From NCBI RefSeq assembly GCF_037080055.1, contig NZ_JBAOJI010000003.1, forward strand, positions 1 to 64,000: a stretch of 64,000 nt of DNA, given 5' to 3'. The translations under genes were made by a program, and so were the position numbers. Source of the stretch: Halovenus sp037080055. Its GTDB lineage: Archaea > Halobacteriota > Halobacteria > Halobacteriales > Haloarculaceae. Under the pieces are notes generated by a model. It saw only the letters and a list, made by a program, of their open reading frames with translations, had not been told where the DNA came from and searched no databases. This document shows positions 17,766-26,732 of the stretch, piece after piece; position 1 is the stretch's first letter; every line of letters begins with the position of its first letter.

Positions 17766-18196
17766 GTGACGTTTGCTCCGAGTGATTCACTGATCTCCCC
17801 GAGGGAGACGAATTTGATGTTCGATAGTCGATCCAGCGAGGTGCCGTCGAGAATCTCCCCGTCGTCCTCGTACGGATTGCCGAGGTAGACGCGGGTGTTC
17901 TCGAGGGCTTCCCGGCCGCGCGGTTTCTTGTGCGGCACCATCCCGCGGATGGAGCGTTTGAAGATGCGGTCGGGCTGTTTCGGGTAGGCCGGCCCGCGGT
18001 CCGAGCCGACATCCCGCCGTTTCTGGAAGGTTTCGATGATCTGTTCCTCTCGACCGGTGATCACGGCTCGCTCCGCGTTGACGACGGCGACCGTCTCGCC
18101 GTCCAGCGCACGCTCCGCGACGTGGGAAGCGACGCGGCCGAGGATGCAGTCGCCTGCATCTACGACGAGGTCAGCCTCGATCGTGCTGACGCTCAT
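17759..18196 (-). CDS. rpl13: Large subunit ribosomal protein uL13
   Basis: 145 residues; DLVVDAGDCILGRVASHVAE and RSIRGMVPHKKPRGREALEN identify uL13, a 50S assembly protein. Its ATG overlaps the eL18 stop (ATGA) and its 3' end overlaps rps9, indicating coupled translation in the operon. Confidence 0.97.
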   Translation of the reverse strand: MSVSTIEADLVVDAGDCILGRVASHVAERALDGETVAVVNAERAVITGREEQIIETFQKRRDVGSDRGPAYPKQPDRIFKRSIRGMVPHKKPRGREALENTRVYLGNPYEDDGEILDGTSLDRLSNIKFVSLGEISESLGANVTW

Positions 18197-18543
18197 CGGA
18201 TCACCCGTACGTTCGATCCGTCTTCGTTCTGTTCAAGTGCCTCTTCGAGTTTCATGGTATCGCCAACCTGTTCGATTTTGGTCTGCGCTGTTCCCGAAAA
18301 GTCCACGGCGGCGACGGTGACATCCTTCTGCAGGACACCGCTGCCGAGGACCTTGCCGGGCACCACGACGGTCTCGCCAGCCTGGGCGTACCGCTCGATG
18401 CGGCCCAGGTTGACTTCTGCGTGAGTGCTCCGGGGTTTCTCCAGTCGGTCGGCGACGTCACTCCAGACGTCGCCCTCGGAGTTCCGGGCAGCCGACTTCA
18501 GATCGGCGATGAGACTGTTTAGTCTCGGGTTCGTCTTACTCAT
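18193..18543 (-). CDS. rpl18e: Large subunit ribosomal protein eL18
   Basis: 116 residues; KTNPRLNSLIADLK, VNLGRIERYAQAGETVVVPG and KVLGSGVLQKDVTVAAVDFS are typical of archaeal L18e. Archaeal/eukaryotic-specific 50S protein. It follows tRNA-Leu by 21 bases on the same strand and overlaps rpl13. Confidence 0.97.
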   Translation of the reverse strand: MSKTNPRLNSLIADLKSAARNSEGDVWSDVADRLEKPRSTHAEVNLGRIERYAQAGETVVVPGKVLGSGVLQKDVTVAAVDFSGTAQTKIEQVGDTMKLEEALEQNEDGSNVRVIR

Positions 18544-18564
18544 GACCTACCTCCTGATGAAAAA

Positions 18565-18649
18565 TGCAGGGAGCAGGATTTGAACCTGCGGACCCCTACG
18601 GGACAGCGCCCTGAACGCTGCGCCGTTGGCCAGACTTGGCTATCCCTGC
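18565..18649 (-). tRNA. tRNA-Leu (anticodon CAG)
   Basis: 85 bases. The 7-bp acceptor GCAGGGA pairs with TCCCTGC followed by discriminator A. The anticodon arm is CAGCG-TTCAGGG-CGCTG, giving anticodon CAG for leucine codon CUG. A long variable arm (class II) follows, then the T-arm with GGTTCAAATCC. CCA is not encoded. No intron seen. It is embedded between the Rpo3 gene and eL18, as in other haloarchaea. Confidence 0.96.
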
Positions 18650-18754
18650 ACGTATTCGATGTTGGTGGCCGTCCCCCCAAACCGTTTTCGATTTCTCCGG
18701 CGTCGCCGCTCTCCAGCGACGCTGGTTCCGTCCGGGTTCGGGAGGACTGCCCTG

Positions 18755-19543
18755 TCATAGTTGAATCGATTCTTTCAGTTCCGCAGCGCGATCTTCGATC
18801 GTGCCGACGGCCTCGACGACGAGTTCGTCGACGCTGAACGAGCCATCCGTCTCGACATCGAAGACGAACGCGCCGTCGATATCCGTCACTTCTACGTCCT
18901 TGCCGGGGTACCGGTTCGTCAGGTCGTTGTCGAAGGCCTCCGTCGGGACGAGTTGGCCGTTCTCCGGCTCGTACCCGCCAGTTTCGACGGCGTCCTCGGC
19001 GGCCTGTTCCTGGATGACCCCGCGCAGCACGTGCGGTTCCTCGTCGTCGAACTCGCCGGCGTCGCCGACGACATCGATTTCCTGGAGATGCCGGTAGGAG
19101 ACGGCCACGCCGCCCTGGTGTTTGGCGTGTTCCTTGCCGACATCGAGGACGGCGTCGGCTTCGAGTTCCAGCCGCTGCCCCTCCTTCAGGTCGATGATCG
19201 GGATATTTTCGTCGGCTGGCTGGACCAGTTCGTCACTGGAGACCAGATCGCCCGAGTAGGCCGTCTCCGGCCCTTCGACGTCCAGCGAGAGGGTGACTTC
19301 CTCGCCCCCCTGAAACTCACCGGGCGGGGTCGTCAGCGGAACGAGTCCCAGCCGCAGTCCGATCTGCTCGTCGAACATCACGCTCGAGTTCTCGATGAAC
19401 CGAACGGTGTCGATGCTGAAGGTGGGCACGTCCGCGATCATCGCCCGGCGAATGCCGTTGGCGAAGGCCGGCGTAATCGGACGAACGACGAATCGCGCCG
19501 AGCGCTCCGACCGGTCGACGAACTGGACCTCGTAATCCTCCAT
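18755..19543 (-). CDS. rpoD: DNA-directed RNA polymerase subunit D (Rpo3)
   Basis: 262 residues; EYDYEVQFVD-type start followed by FVVRPITPAFANGIRRAMIADVPTFSID, the conserved alpha/RPB3 dimerisation motif, then the insert domain with FDEQIGLRLGLVPLTTP and the AKHQGGVAVSYRHLQ block. With Rpo11 it forms the assembly platform of RNA polymerase. Starts 3 bases after rps11; archaeal gene name rpoD is unrelated to bacterial sigma-70. Confidence 0.96.
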   Translation of the reverse strand: MEDYEVQFVDRSERSARFVVRPITPAFANGIRRAMIADVPTFSIDTVRFIENSSVMFDEQIGLRLGLVPLTTPPGEFQGGEEVTLSLDVEGPETAYSGDLVSSDELVQPADENIPIIDLKEGQRLELEADAVLDVGKEHAKHQGGVAVSYRHLQEIDVVGDAGEFDDEEPHVLRGVIQEQAAEDAVETGGYEPENGQLVPTEAFDNDLTNRYPGKDVEVTDIDGAFVFDVETDGSFSVDELVVEAVGTIEDRAAELKESIQL

Positions 19544-19546
19544 GTG

Positions 19547-19930
19547 TTAGAACCCGGCGTTTTTCGGTCCGCGAGTTCCGTCGTGTGGAATCGGGGTCAC
19601 GTCTTCGATCCGGCCGATTTCGAGGCCGGCTCGTGCCAGCGCTCGAATCGTCGCCTGCGCGCCCGGACCGGGGTTGGTCTGCTGGTTGCCACCCGGACCA
19701 CGAACGCGGACGTGGACGCCCTCGATTCCCTGTGCCTGTACGTCTTCTGCGACCGCTTCGGCCATCTGCATCGCCGCGTATGGCGAGGCCTCGTCGCGGT
19801 TCTGTTTGACGACCGTCCCGCCGCTGGATTTGGCGATGGTTTCAGCGCCGGTCTGGTCGGTGATCGTGATGATCGTGTTGTTGAACGATGCGTGCACGTG
19901 GGCAATGCCCCATTTGTCTTCTTCAGCCAT
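19547..19930 (-). CDS. rps11: Small subunit ribosomal protein uS11
   Basis: 127 residues; WGIAHVHASFNNTIITITDQTG, RDEASPYAAMQMAEAV and the C-terminal GLEIGRIEDVTPIPHDGTR are uS11 signatures. Part of the 30S platform. Stop of rps4 and ATG of this gene are adjacent, so translation is coupled. Confidence 0.97.
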   Translation of the reverse strand: MAEEDKWGIAHVHASFNNTIITITDQTGAETIAKSSGGTVVKQNRDEASPYAAMQMAEAVAEDVQAQGIEGVHVRVRGPGGNQQTNPGPGAQATIRALARAGLEIGRIEDVTPIPHDGTRGPKNAGF

Positions 19931-20455
19931 TTATTGTTCCTCCGCTCGTTCTGGGTGAAGTTCGTCCGTCAGCGGCGAACTCTCGTCGAATCCGACGGTG
20001 CCCTCCTCGGTGACCTCGACCTTGTAGGAGGGGATGCTGACCTGACTCCCCTCGACCGTGATGTGGCCGTGGGAGATGAACTGTCGGGCCTGCTCCGGCG
20101 TGTTGGCGTAGCCCTTCCGGTAGACGACCGTCTGGAGTCGCCGTTCGAGGATGTCCGTCACGTCCAGCGCCAGCACGTCGTTGAGTCCGTCCTCGTCGCC
20201 GAGCACGCCGATACGTTTGAGTCGGGTGAGGAACTCCTCACCTTCGACGCCCGCTGCGGCAGCGTCGCCGCCGGCCTCGCCGATCAGGCGTCGGGCCTCA
20301 CGGCGGAACTGTCGCAGTTCCGACTGGGCCTTCCAGAGTTCCTCTTTGTTCTTGAGTCCGTACTTGCCCGACAGCCCCATCTCCTCGGAAATCCGCTCGC
20401 CCTGGTATGGGTGATTCGGCGTCTCGTAGAACTTCGTGTTCTGTCCAAGTGCCAT
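19931..20455 (-). CDS. rps4: Small subunit ribosomal protein uS4
   Basis: 174 residues; KFYETPNHPYQGERISEEM and GLKNKEELWKAQSELRQFRR at the N-terminus and the S4 RNA-binding domain LERRLQTVVYRKGYANTPEQARQFISHGHI are clear. Primary 16S rRNA binder in 30S assembly. Directly abuts rps13 upstream and rps11 downstream. Confidence 0.97.
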   Translation of the reverse strand: MALGQNTKFYETPNHPYQGERISEEMGLSGKYGLKNKEELWKAQSELRQFRREARRLIGEAGGDAAAAGVEGEEFLTRLKRIGVLGDEDGLNDVLALDVTDILERRLQTVVYRKGYANTPEQARQFISHGHITVEGSQVSIPSYKVEVTEEGTVGFDESSPLTDELHPERAEEQ

Positions 20456-20974
20456 TTATTCCTCCTCCTCGTCGCCGCCTTCTGCGGCTTCTTCTTTGAT
20501 CGCTTCGACGTTGACCCCGATGGTCCCCTCGGTACGACCGGTGGACTTCGTTCGCTGGCCGCGGACCTTCTGGCCGCGCTTGTGTCGAACTCCCTTGTAG
20601 GAGTCGATCATCTTCATGCGGTTGATGTCCTGCCGGCGGGTGAGTTCGAGGTCGTTGCCGATCTCGTGGGTTGTCTCGCCGTCGAAGAAGTCGTTGCGGT
20701 GGTTCGTGAGCCACTCGGGGACTTCCTCTGCGAAACCTTCGACGTACGATTTGATCTCTTCGATCTCGTCGTCTTCGAGCGCACCGAAGGTTGCGCGGCG
20801 GTCGATACCTGCCTTGTCGGCGATAATACGCGCTGATCGCCGTCCAATACCGTCGAGTTCGGTCAGCGACCGCTCGACTGACTTGGTGCCGTCGAGGTCG
20901 GCCTGACCGATGCGGACGAAGTAACGAATGTCGTCGTCTTCTTCCTCCGCGTCTGTGGGTTCTTCTGCACTCAT
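20456..20974 (-). CDS. rps13: Small subunit ribosomal protein uS13
   Basis: 172 residues; FVRIGQADLDGTKSVERSLT, GIGRRSARIIADKAGID and the basic GVRHKRGQKVRGQRTKSTGR identify archaeal uS13, which contacts tRNA and the 50S bridge. Acidic extensions at both ends are haloarchaeal. First protein gene of the operon, 17 bases after tRNA-Ser on the same strand. Confidence 0.97.
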   Translation of the reverse strand: MSAEEPTDAEEEDDDIRYFVRIGQADLDGTKSVERSLTELDGIGRRSARIIADKAGIDRRATFGALEDDEIEEIKSYVEGFAEEVPEWLTNHRNDFFDGETTHEIGNDLELTRRQDINRMKMIDSYKGVRHKRGQKVRGQRTKSTGRTEGTIGVNVEAIKEEAAEGGDEEEE

Positions 20975-20991
20975 GGATGGTGGATGTTACA

Positions 20992-21074
20992 CGTCGTGGC
21001 GGGGATTCGAACCCCGGAGGCATTATGCCACATGGTTAGCAACCATGCGCCTTGGGCCGCTTGGCTACCACGAC
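20992..21074 (-). tRNA. tRNA-Ser (anticodon GCT)
   Basis: 83 bases. Acceptor GTCGTGG pairs with CCACGAC followed by discriminator G. Anticodon arm CATGG-TTGCTAA-CCATG gives anticodon GCT, reading AGC/AGU serine codons. A long variable arm marks class II, followed by GGTTCGAATCC. CCA is not encoded. Heads the uS13-uS2 cluster. Confidence 0.96.
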
Positions 21075-21277
21075 ACGTGTAGCTTGTATGTATTTCCGCC
21101 CATTGCTGGACTCGGGGCCCGACGCCCCTACACGATTCTATCATGTCTTCCGATGCCGGCCTATTTAAACACAACGATCCCCCTCCCACCTGGTGGCGCT
21201 GTCACATACGGCTTCGGTGCTGGTTCCGTGTACGTGGTTCACAACCCTTTTCGCCTGCAATCTCCCTATTTGTAGCT

Positions 21278-22330
21278 ATGAGTACACCGGACGAATCCGC
21301 GATCCGCGAGCGCCTCTCCGGAGTCATCGACCCGGACCTCGGCGAAGACATCGTCTCTCTTGATCTCATCAACGGTATCGACATCGACCACGACGAGGAG
21401 ACGATCTATCTCGACCTCACCCTCGGTGCGCCCTTCTCACCCGGCGAGACCCAAATTGCAGAGGAGACTCGGGAAGCACTCGCTGACTTTTCGTACGACC
21501 TCGAACTGTCGGCCTCGGTCGACCGCGGACTCGACCCCGAAGATGAGATTCTCCCACACGTCCAGAACATCATCGCCGTCGCCTCCGGGAAAGGCGGCGT
21601 CGGCAAGAGTACCGTCGCGGTCAACCTCGCGGCCGGCCTCGCGGACATGGGCGCACGCGTAGGATTATTCGACGCAGATGTATACGGCCCGAACGTCCCG
21701 CGGATGGTCGACGCCGACGAACGACCCTCTGCGACTGAAGACGAACAGATCATCCCGCCCGAACAGTACGGAATGAAATTAATGAGTATGGACTTCCTCC
21801 TCGGCGAGGACGACCCGGTCATCTGGCGCGGCCCGATGGTCCACAAGGTCCTCACCCAACTCTGGGAGGATGTCGACTGGGGCTATCTCGATTACATGGT
21901 CATCGACCTGCCGCCGGGCACCGGCGATACCCAACTGACGATGCTCCAGAGCGTGCCCGTCTCCGGCGCTGTCATCGTCACGACGCCGCAGGATGTCGCC
22001 ATCGACGACGCCCGCAAAGGACTCGAAATGTTCGGCGAACACGAGACGCCCGTGCTGGGAATCGTCGAGAACATGTCTTCGTTCCACTGTCCGGACTGCG
22101 GCGGCCGACACGACATCTTCGGCAGTGGCGGCGGCAGCGAACTGGCCGACGACGTACAGTTGCCCTTCCTCGGCGAGATTCCACTCGATCCGTCGATCCG
22201 TGAGGGTGGCGACGACGGCGAACCGATGGTCCTCGGCGAGGGCGAGACCAGCGAGAAACTCCGAGAGTTCGCCCACACGACGGCAGATATGCAGGGGATC
22301 ATTCACCGCCGACAGAAGAGCGGTCGGTAG
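21278..22330 (+). CDS. Mrp/ApbC-type Fe-S cluster carrier ATPase
   Basis: 350 residues from the ATG at 21278. N-terminal MIP18/DUF59-type domain (IRERLSGVIDPDLGEDIVSLDL, about 5-85), then a ParA-like P-loop domain with the deviant Walker A SGKGGVGKSTVAVNLA and switch YMVIDLPPGTGD. A CxxC pair (FHCPDCGG) in the C-terminal part is the likely bridging Fe-S ligand of the dimer. Role by family: delivering Fe-S clusters to apoproteins in the cytoplasm. The frame extends 45 codons upstream, but the DUF59 alignment starts at this ATG. Confidence 0.93.
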   Translation: MSTPDESAIRERLSGVIDPDLGEDIVSLDLINGIDIDHDEETIYLDLTLGAPFSPGETQIAEETREALADFSYDLELSASVDRGLDPEDEILPHVQNIIAVASGKGGVGKSTVAVNLAAGLADMGARVGLFDADVYGPNVPRMVDADERPSATEDEQIIPPEQYGMKLMSMDFLLGEDDPVIWRGPMVHKVLTQLWEDVDWGYLDYMVIDLPPGTGDTQLTMLQSVPVSGAVIVTTPQDVAIDDARKGLEMFGEHETPVLGIVENMSSFHCPDCGGRHDIFGSGGGSELADDVQLPFLGEIPLDPSIREGGDDGEPMVLGEGETSEKLREFAHTTADMQGIIHRRQKSGR

Positions 22331-22385
22331 TCCCCGGTTGCGAACCCAAAGATTCCTATCGTTTTCGCTGTACGTCTCGTAACGA

Positions 22386-22982
22386 ATGGCAGAGACGCCG
22401 CCAGCACAGTCGACGAGACGGATCGTGCCGGATCCACCGCAGGGATTTACGGGTCCACGCCGACTCGGACAGTCTTCGCTGATTCTTACCGTTGGCGGTG
22501 CTGTGCTCACGCTCGTCGCGGGTGTCGCGTTTTTCAGCCTCTACACGACCGTTCAGCCGGGTGGTATCGACTGGGCTGCAGGTCCGATCACGCTGTGGAT
22601 TCCGCCGGTTGCCGGAATCGTGCTGACGGTTCTTTTCCACGAAGGAACCCACGGGCTCGCCTACCGATATTTCGGCTACGAAATCGAATACGGCATCTCT
22701 TGGCGTGGGTTCCACACGGCCGCACCCGGTCAACTGCACAGCAGGCGAGAGAGTATCTGGATCACAGTCGCGCCGCTACTCGTCGTGACACCCATCGGTC
22801 TGTTTTATCTCTTCTCCCCTGTCCAACCACTTGCACAGGTCGGGCTCTATCTGCTGGTGCTCAACACAGCAGGATCGATAGCTGACCTCGAACAACTCGG
22901 CCGACTACTCGGGGTGCCCCGCGACTCCTTGGTCTGTGATGGAGCGGAAACGTACATCTACCTCCCGACAGACACAGTCTAA
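22386..22982 (+). CDS. DUF3267-type putative zincin membrane peptidase
   Basis: 198 residues with about four hydrophobic segments (about 31-53, 67-88, 124-142, 148-168). The zinc motif HEGTH (His85, Glu86, His89) lies at the membrane edge in TVLFHEGTHGLAYRYFGY, as in DUF3267/M50-like integral membrane metalloproteases. A third metal ligand is not obvious. Substrate unknown. It converges with the threonine synthase gene, the stop codons being next to each other. Confidence 0.78.
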   Translation: MAETPPAQSTRRIVPDPPQGFTGPRRLGQSSLILTVGGAVLTLVAGVAFFSLYTTVQPGGIDWAAGPITLWIPPVAGIVLTVLFHEGTHGLAYRYFGYEIEYGISWRGFHTAAPGQLHSRRESIWITVAPLLVVTPIGLFYLFSPVQPLAQVGLYLLVLNTAGSIADLEQLGRLLGVPRDSLVCDGAETYIYLPTDTV

Positions 22983-24164
22983 TCAGATCCCTTTGCTCAT
23001 CAGGTGACTGCGGAGGATATCGGCCTCGCGGTTCGCCGTTGCGGGGTTGATCAGCACCACAGCGTCGTCTTCGTCGAATGCGCCCGATTCGGCGAGTTTA
23101 GTCAGACCAGCGACGGCCGTCGCGCCGGTCGCGCTCACTGGCACGCCGTCCTGAGCGAGGGTCGTCCCGGCTTCGAGCAGTTCCTTGTCCTCGACGGCGA
23201 CTGCGCCACCGTCGGTCGCATCGAGTGCGTCCAGCACGTACTCGCCGCCCTCCGGATCCGGAATCTCCAGCGCGCCTGCGATCGTATCTGGCTGTTCGAC
23301 CGGCGTGATTTCCTCGTTGCCTTCCCACGCCTCGACGATGGATGCACAGCCGTTGGGCTGGGCGGCGTACAGGCGCGGCACGGCTTCGATTGCGCCCGTC
23401 GCGGCGAGTTCTCGGAAACCGCGGTGGATGCCGAGCAGTCCAGTGCCGTGAGCGGTCGGGTGGACGACGGCGTCGGGCGCGCTGCCGACGCTTTTGGCGA
23501 GTTCGTAGGCAATCGTCTTCGCACCTTCGTGGCGGAACGGCGTTCCGAACGGCGCGAGCGAGTACCAGTCTTCATCCTCGCTGGCGGATTCGAATGCCTC
23601 GGCGGCGTCGCCGTAGCGGCCGCCGACGACGTTCATCTCGCCGCCGTGGACGTTGATCATCGCCTTCGTCTCGAATGTCGCCCGCGAGGGGACGAAACTC
23701 GTCGATTCGAGGCCTGCGCGGGCGGCGTAAGCCGCGGCCGACTGGCCGGCGTTGCCGGTCGTCGGCAGCGCAACCGCTTCGACGCCGTGTTCCGCCGCGG
23801 CGGCGACGGCGACAGCCATCTCCCGGTCGGTGATCCCACCGGTCGCGTTGCGCGCCTCGTCTTTGAGATGGACTCCACCAACGCCGGCCTCCTCGGCGAG
23901 CGTCGGGCAGTCGACGGTCGGCGTCCCGCCTTCCTCGACTGTGGGGATGGCGTCGACAGTGAACGGCAGAACATCGGCGAACTGCGCGAGTCCCGCGGCG
24001 GAGTCACCGCCGAATAGCTGATCGTGGGCGGTTTCGAGCACGCTCTCGTCGTAGACTGGTTCGAGCACGCCGCCGCAGTCCGCACAGCGGTTCGGCCCGT
24101 TGATACCGAACTCCGTGCCGCAGTCCAGACACCGAAGCCCGTCGAAGCCGTCAGTCGTTTGCAT
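22983..24164 (-). CDS. thrC: Threonine synthase
   Basis: 393 residues from the ATG at 24164; an upstream in-frame GTG at 24188 would add 8 residues. Pyridoxal-phosphate enzyme converting O-phosphohomoserine to threonine. A zinc-ribbon-like start (LRCLDCG...CADCGG) is usual in archaeal forms. The PLP lysine is in VHLKDEARNATGGITDRE, with phosphate-binding TTGNAGQSAAAYAA and VHPTAHGTGLLGIHRG. Related fold-II enzymes such as cysteate synthase are possible but less likely. Confidence 0.9.
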   Translation of the reverse strand: MQTTDGFDGLRCLDCGTEFGINGPNRCADCGGVLEPVYDESVLETAHDQLFGGDSAAGLAQFADVLPFTVDAIPTVEEGGTPTVDCPTLAEEAGVGGVHLKDEARNATGGITDREMAVAVAAAAEHGVEAVALPTTGNAGQSAAAYAARAGLESTSFVPSRATFETKAMINVHGGEMNVVGGRYGDAAEAFESASEDEDWYSLAPFGTPFRHEGAKTIAYELAKSVGSAPDAVVHPTAHGTGLLGIHRGFRELAATGAIEAVPRLYAAQPNGCASIVEAWEGNEEITPVEQPDTIAGALEIPDPEGGEYVLDALDATDGGAVAVEDKELLEAGTTLAQDGVPVSATGATAVAGLTKLAESGAFDEDDAVVLINPATANREADILRSHLMSKGI

Positions 24165-24283
24165 ACTGGGGGGTTGGACTGCGCTCACTAATTCCTGCCG
24201 TCTGCTCCGGATCGGTGAGAACGGTGGGAGAATTGCTCAGATCGCTGGATCGTTTCTTCTCTGAGACTGTTGGCTCTGATGAC

Positions 24284-24297
24284 AAAAATGATATACG
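24284..24297 (+). promoter_or_regulatory. TATA-like box of the membrane histidine kinase gene
   Basis: AAAAATGATATACG is centred about 32 bases before the ATG at 24323, in a local AT-rich stretch. It argues for that ATG rather than the GTG at 24215, which would put the promoter inside the gene. Confidence 0.5.
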
Positions 24298-24322
24298 TTC
24301 CGTATCTCAATCGTATATCGAG

Positions 24323-25399
24323 ATGAGCAGTCGGTTATTGCCGGAGAGTTGGTTACTCCGACTAATTATCGGGTTGGGTGTTGTGACCGCGGTGGTCATG
24401 TCTGGAGAGGTTGTTCTCATTGTCACCGGAGTGGTTTCGATTCCTGATGGTTACACGACGGCGTTCTTTACTTCGGTTCTCTCTGTCGCCGGATTGCTGT
24501 ACGGCGGCTACTGGACGTGGGTGAACGATATTTCTCCGGAGCGGTACCGCCGGTTGACCGGCTGGTGTTTCGCGGGAGCGGGGCTGTTTCTCGTGATCAA
24601 TCTCGGATTCATGCTGGCGATCCCGCCGGAGTCCCTGTTCATGACCGTGAGCTGGATTCGCTGGGCCGTCAGTCTGGGCGGTGTGATCGGGCTGGCACTC
24701 GGTCTCTTCGAGGCGCGAGCGATCGAACGCGCCGTCGAAGCCGAGCGAAGTCGTCTCCGCCGACAGGAACTCCAGCAGGAACGTGACCAACTCGACGAGT
24801 TCGCTGGTATCGTCTCTCACGACCTCCGAAACCCGCTCAACGTCGCCTCTACACGGCTCTCTCTCGCCCAGGAGGAGTGTGACAGTGAACATCTCGACGA
24901 CGTATCGCGGTCACTCGAGCGGATGGACGAACTGATCGATGACCTTCTCACACTCGCCCGGCACGGCCAGACGGCACGGGAGACCGAGCCGGTTGATCTC
25001 GGAGCCACCGCTCGGCTCTGCTGGGAGACCGTCGAGACGACAGATGCGACGTGTGAGGTTACGGTCGACAGAACCATTCTCGCCGACGAGAGCCGACTGC
25101 GGCAGTTGCTGGAGAACCTCATCCGCAACGCAATCGAACACGGCGGCGAGGACGTGACCGTGACGATTGGCGAACTCCCCAACGGATTTTACGTCGAGGA
25201 TACGGGCCCCGGAATCCCCGAGGAGATCCGCGAGTCCGTCTTCGAGACTGGCTGCTCGACGACCGAGGCGGGAACGGGACTCGGTCTCAGCATCGCCGAG
25301 GAAATCGCTGAGGCCCACGACTGGGACATCGAGATCACTGATGGCTCAGACGGCAGGACACGGTTCGAGATTACCGGCGTCGTGTTCGCTGCGGAGTAG
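24323..25399 (+). CDS. Membrane sensor histidine kinase
   Basis: 358 residues. Four hydrophobic segments (about 11-35, 43-63, 79-100, 109-128) form the sensor region, followed by a helical linker and HisKA domain with His166 in IVSHDLRNPLNVA. The HATPase domain is intact: N-box LENLIRNAIEHGG, G1 VEDTGPGIPEE and G2 GTGLGLSIAEEIAEAHDW. It therefore contrasts with the degenerate kinase at 13414-14832. No response regulator is adjacent. A GTG at 24215 would add 36 residues, but the promoter position favours 24323. Confidence 0.88.
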   Translation: MSSRLLPESWLLRLIIGLGVVTAVVMSGEVVLIVTGVVSIPDGYTTAFFTSVLSVAGLLYGGYWTWVNDISPERYRRLTGWCFAGAGLFLVINLGFMLAIPPESLFMTVSWIRWAVSLGGVIGLALGLFEARAIERAVEAERSRLRRQELQQERDQLDEFAGIVSHDLRNPLNVASTRLSLAQEECDSEHLDDVSRSLERMDELIDDLLTLARHGQTARETEPVDLGATARLCWETVETTDATCEVTVDRTILADESRLRQLLENLIRNAIEHGGEDVTVTIGELPNGFYVEDTGPGIPEEIRESVFETGCSTTEAGTGLGLSIAEEIAEAHDWDIEITDGSDGRTRFEITGVVFAAE

Positions 25400-25469
25400 T
25401 TCGGGCACGCTGGGGCCGAGCGGCCGACTCCTCGTAGCCATTTTACTGATGGGCGACAACGTCCCGAGT

Positions 25470-26732
25470 ATGACCGATGTGATCGTCGCCGGCGGTGGAC
25501 TGGCTGGACTCGTCGCCGCCCGACACTTGGCGGCCAAGGGCGCGGACGTGACTGTCTTCGAGCAAAACGACGATGTCGGCGGCCGCGTCCGAACCGACCA
25601 CGGTGATGGGTTCACCTTCGACCGCGGATTTCAGGTGCTCTTTACTGCCTACCCCGCCGTGCAGGACGAACTCGACCTCGCGGCGTTAGATCTGCGTGCG
25701 TTCCGGCCCGGCGCGATTCTCGCCAAACCCGGCGAGCGTTCGACGCTCGCTGATCCGCTGCGCGACCCGAAGGCGCTGCTGCCGTCGCTGCTCAACCGCG
25801 ACGTATCGTTCGGGGACAAACTCCGGACGTTCAAACTCCGCTGGGCGATGAGTCGCAAACCGATCGCCGATATCCTCGCCGAAGACCACGAGAGCATCGA
25901 CGACGCCCTCCGTGGACTGGGGTTCTCCGAGCAATTCCGCGACCGTTTCGCCGCACCTTTCTACGGCGGGATCACGCTCGACCGCTCGCTGTCGACCTCT
26001 CGGCTGGTCTTCGAGTACACCTTCAAGATGCTGTCGACCGGCAAGATTGTCGTCCCGAGTGCGGGGATGCAAGCAATTCCCGAGCAACTCGCCACGTCTG
26101 CTCGTGAGGCGGGCGCGACGCTCGAAACCGGGCGGACTGTCCACTCCCTTTCACACGATTCCGACGGTGTTGAGTGTGAGATTGACGGCGAGACCATCGA
26201 AGCCGATGGTGCCGTGGTGGCTACAGACCCGAAATCGGCCCGCGAACTAACCGACTGCGAGGGCATTCCGACCGACGGCGACGGCTGTGTCACGCAGTAC
26301 TTCTCGCTCCCGGAGACCCAGCCGCTGGGGACCGACGGTCGGCTCATTCTCAACACCGTCGACGACAGACCGAACCAGATCGCGCCGCTGTCGGCTGTCG
26401 CGCCGGAGTACGCCCCCGACGGCCAGCAACTGCTGAGTGCGACGTTCCTCGGGACACCCGAGGAAAGCGACGAGGAACTGGCTGCGGAGGTACGGGATAC
26501 CCTCGAATCGTGGTATCCGAAACACAGCTTCGGCGAGCTAGAACTGCTCGAAACACACCGGATCCCCTTCGCACAGTTCGAGCAACCATCCGGCTTCACC
26601 GAGGAACTTCCCGCGGCCGACGCGCCGGAGGGACCGGTCTATCTGGCCGGTGAATTCACCGAGTGGTCCTCGATTCAGGGGGCGATGGAGAGCGGGCGGA
26701 CCGCGGCGCGTCTCGTTTCGCGGGACCTCTAA
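25470..26732 (+). CDS. FAD-dependent amine oxidase/phytoene desaturase-like oxidoreductase
   Basis: 420 residues from the ATG at 25470 (another in-frame ATG at 25449). The N-terminal dinucleotide site VIVAGGGLAGLVAARHLAAKGADVTVFE with the following GGRVRTDHGDGFTFDRGFQV is typical of the phytoene desaturase/amine oxidase superfamily. The C-terminal FAD block YLAGEFTEWSSIQGAMESGRTAA is present. The substrate cannot be assigned; carotenoid genes are not adjacent, and many haloarchaeal paralogues are annotated only as NAD(P)/FAD-dependent oxidoreductase. Confidence 0.85.
   Translation: MTDVIVAGGGLAGLVAARHLAAKGADVTVFEQNDDVGGRVRTDHGDGFTFDRGFQVLFTAYPAVQDELDLAALDLRAFRPGAILAKPGERSTLADPLRDPKALLPSLLNRDVSFGDKLRTFKLRWAMSRKPIADILAEDHESIDDALRGLGFSEQFRDRFAAPFYGGITLDRSLSTSRLVFEYTFKMLSTGKIVVPSAGMQAIPEQLATSAREAGATLETGRTVHSLSHDSDGVECEIDGETIEADGAVVATDPKSARELTDCEGIPTDGDGCVTQYFSLPETQPLGTDGRLILNTVDDRPNQIAPLSAVAPEYAPDGQQLLSATFLGTPEESDEELAAEVRDTLESWYPKHSFGELELLETHRIPFAQFEQPSGFTEELPAADAPEGPVYLAGEFTEWSSIQGAMESGRTAARLVSRDL

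Noticed and set aside
18761..20836. 691-codon open frame on the plus strand
   Set aside because: Antisense to rpoD, rps11, rps4 and rps13, all of which have strong family signatures. It is an antisense shadow produced by high GC.
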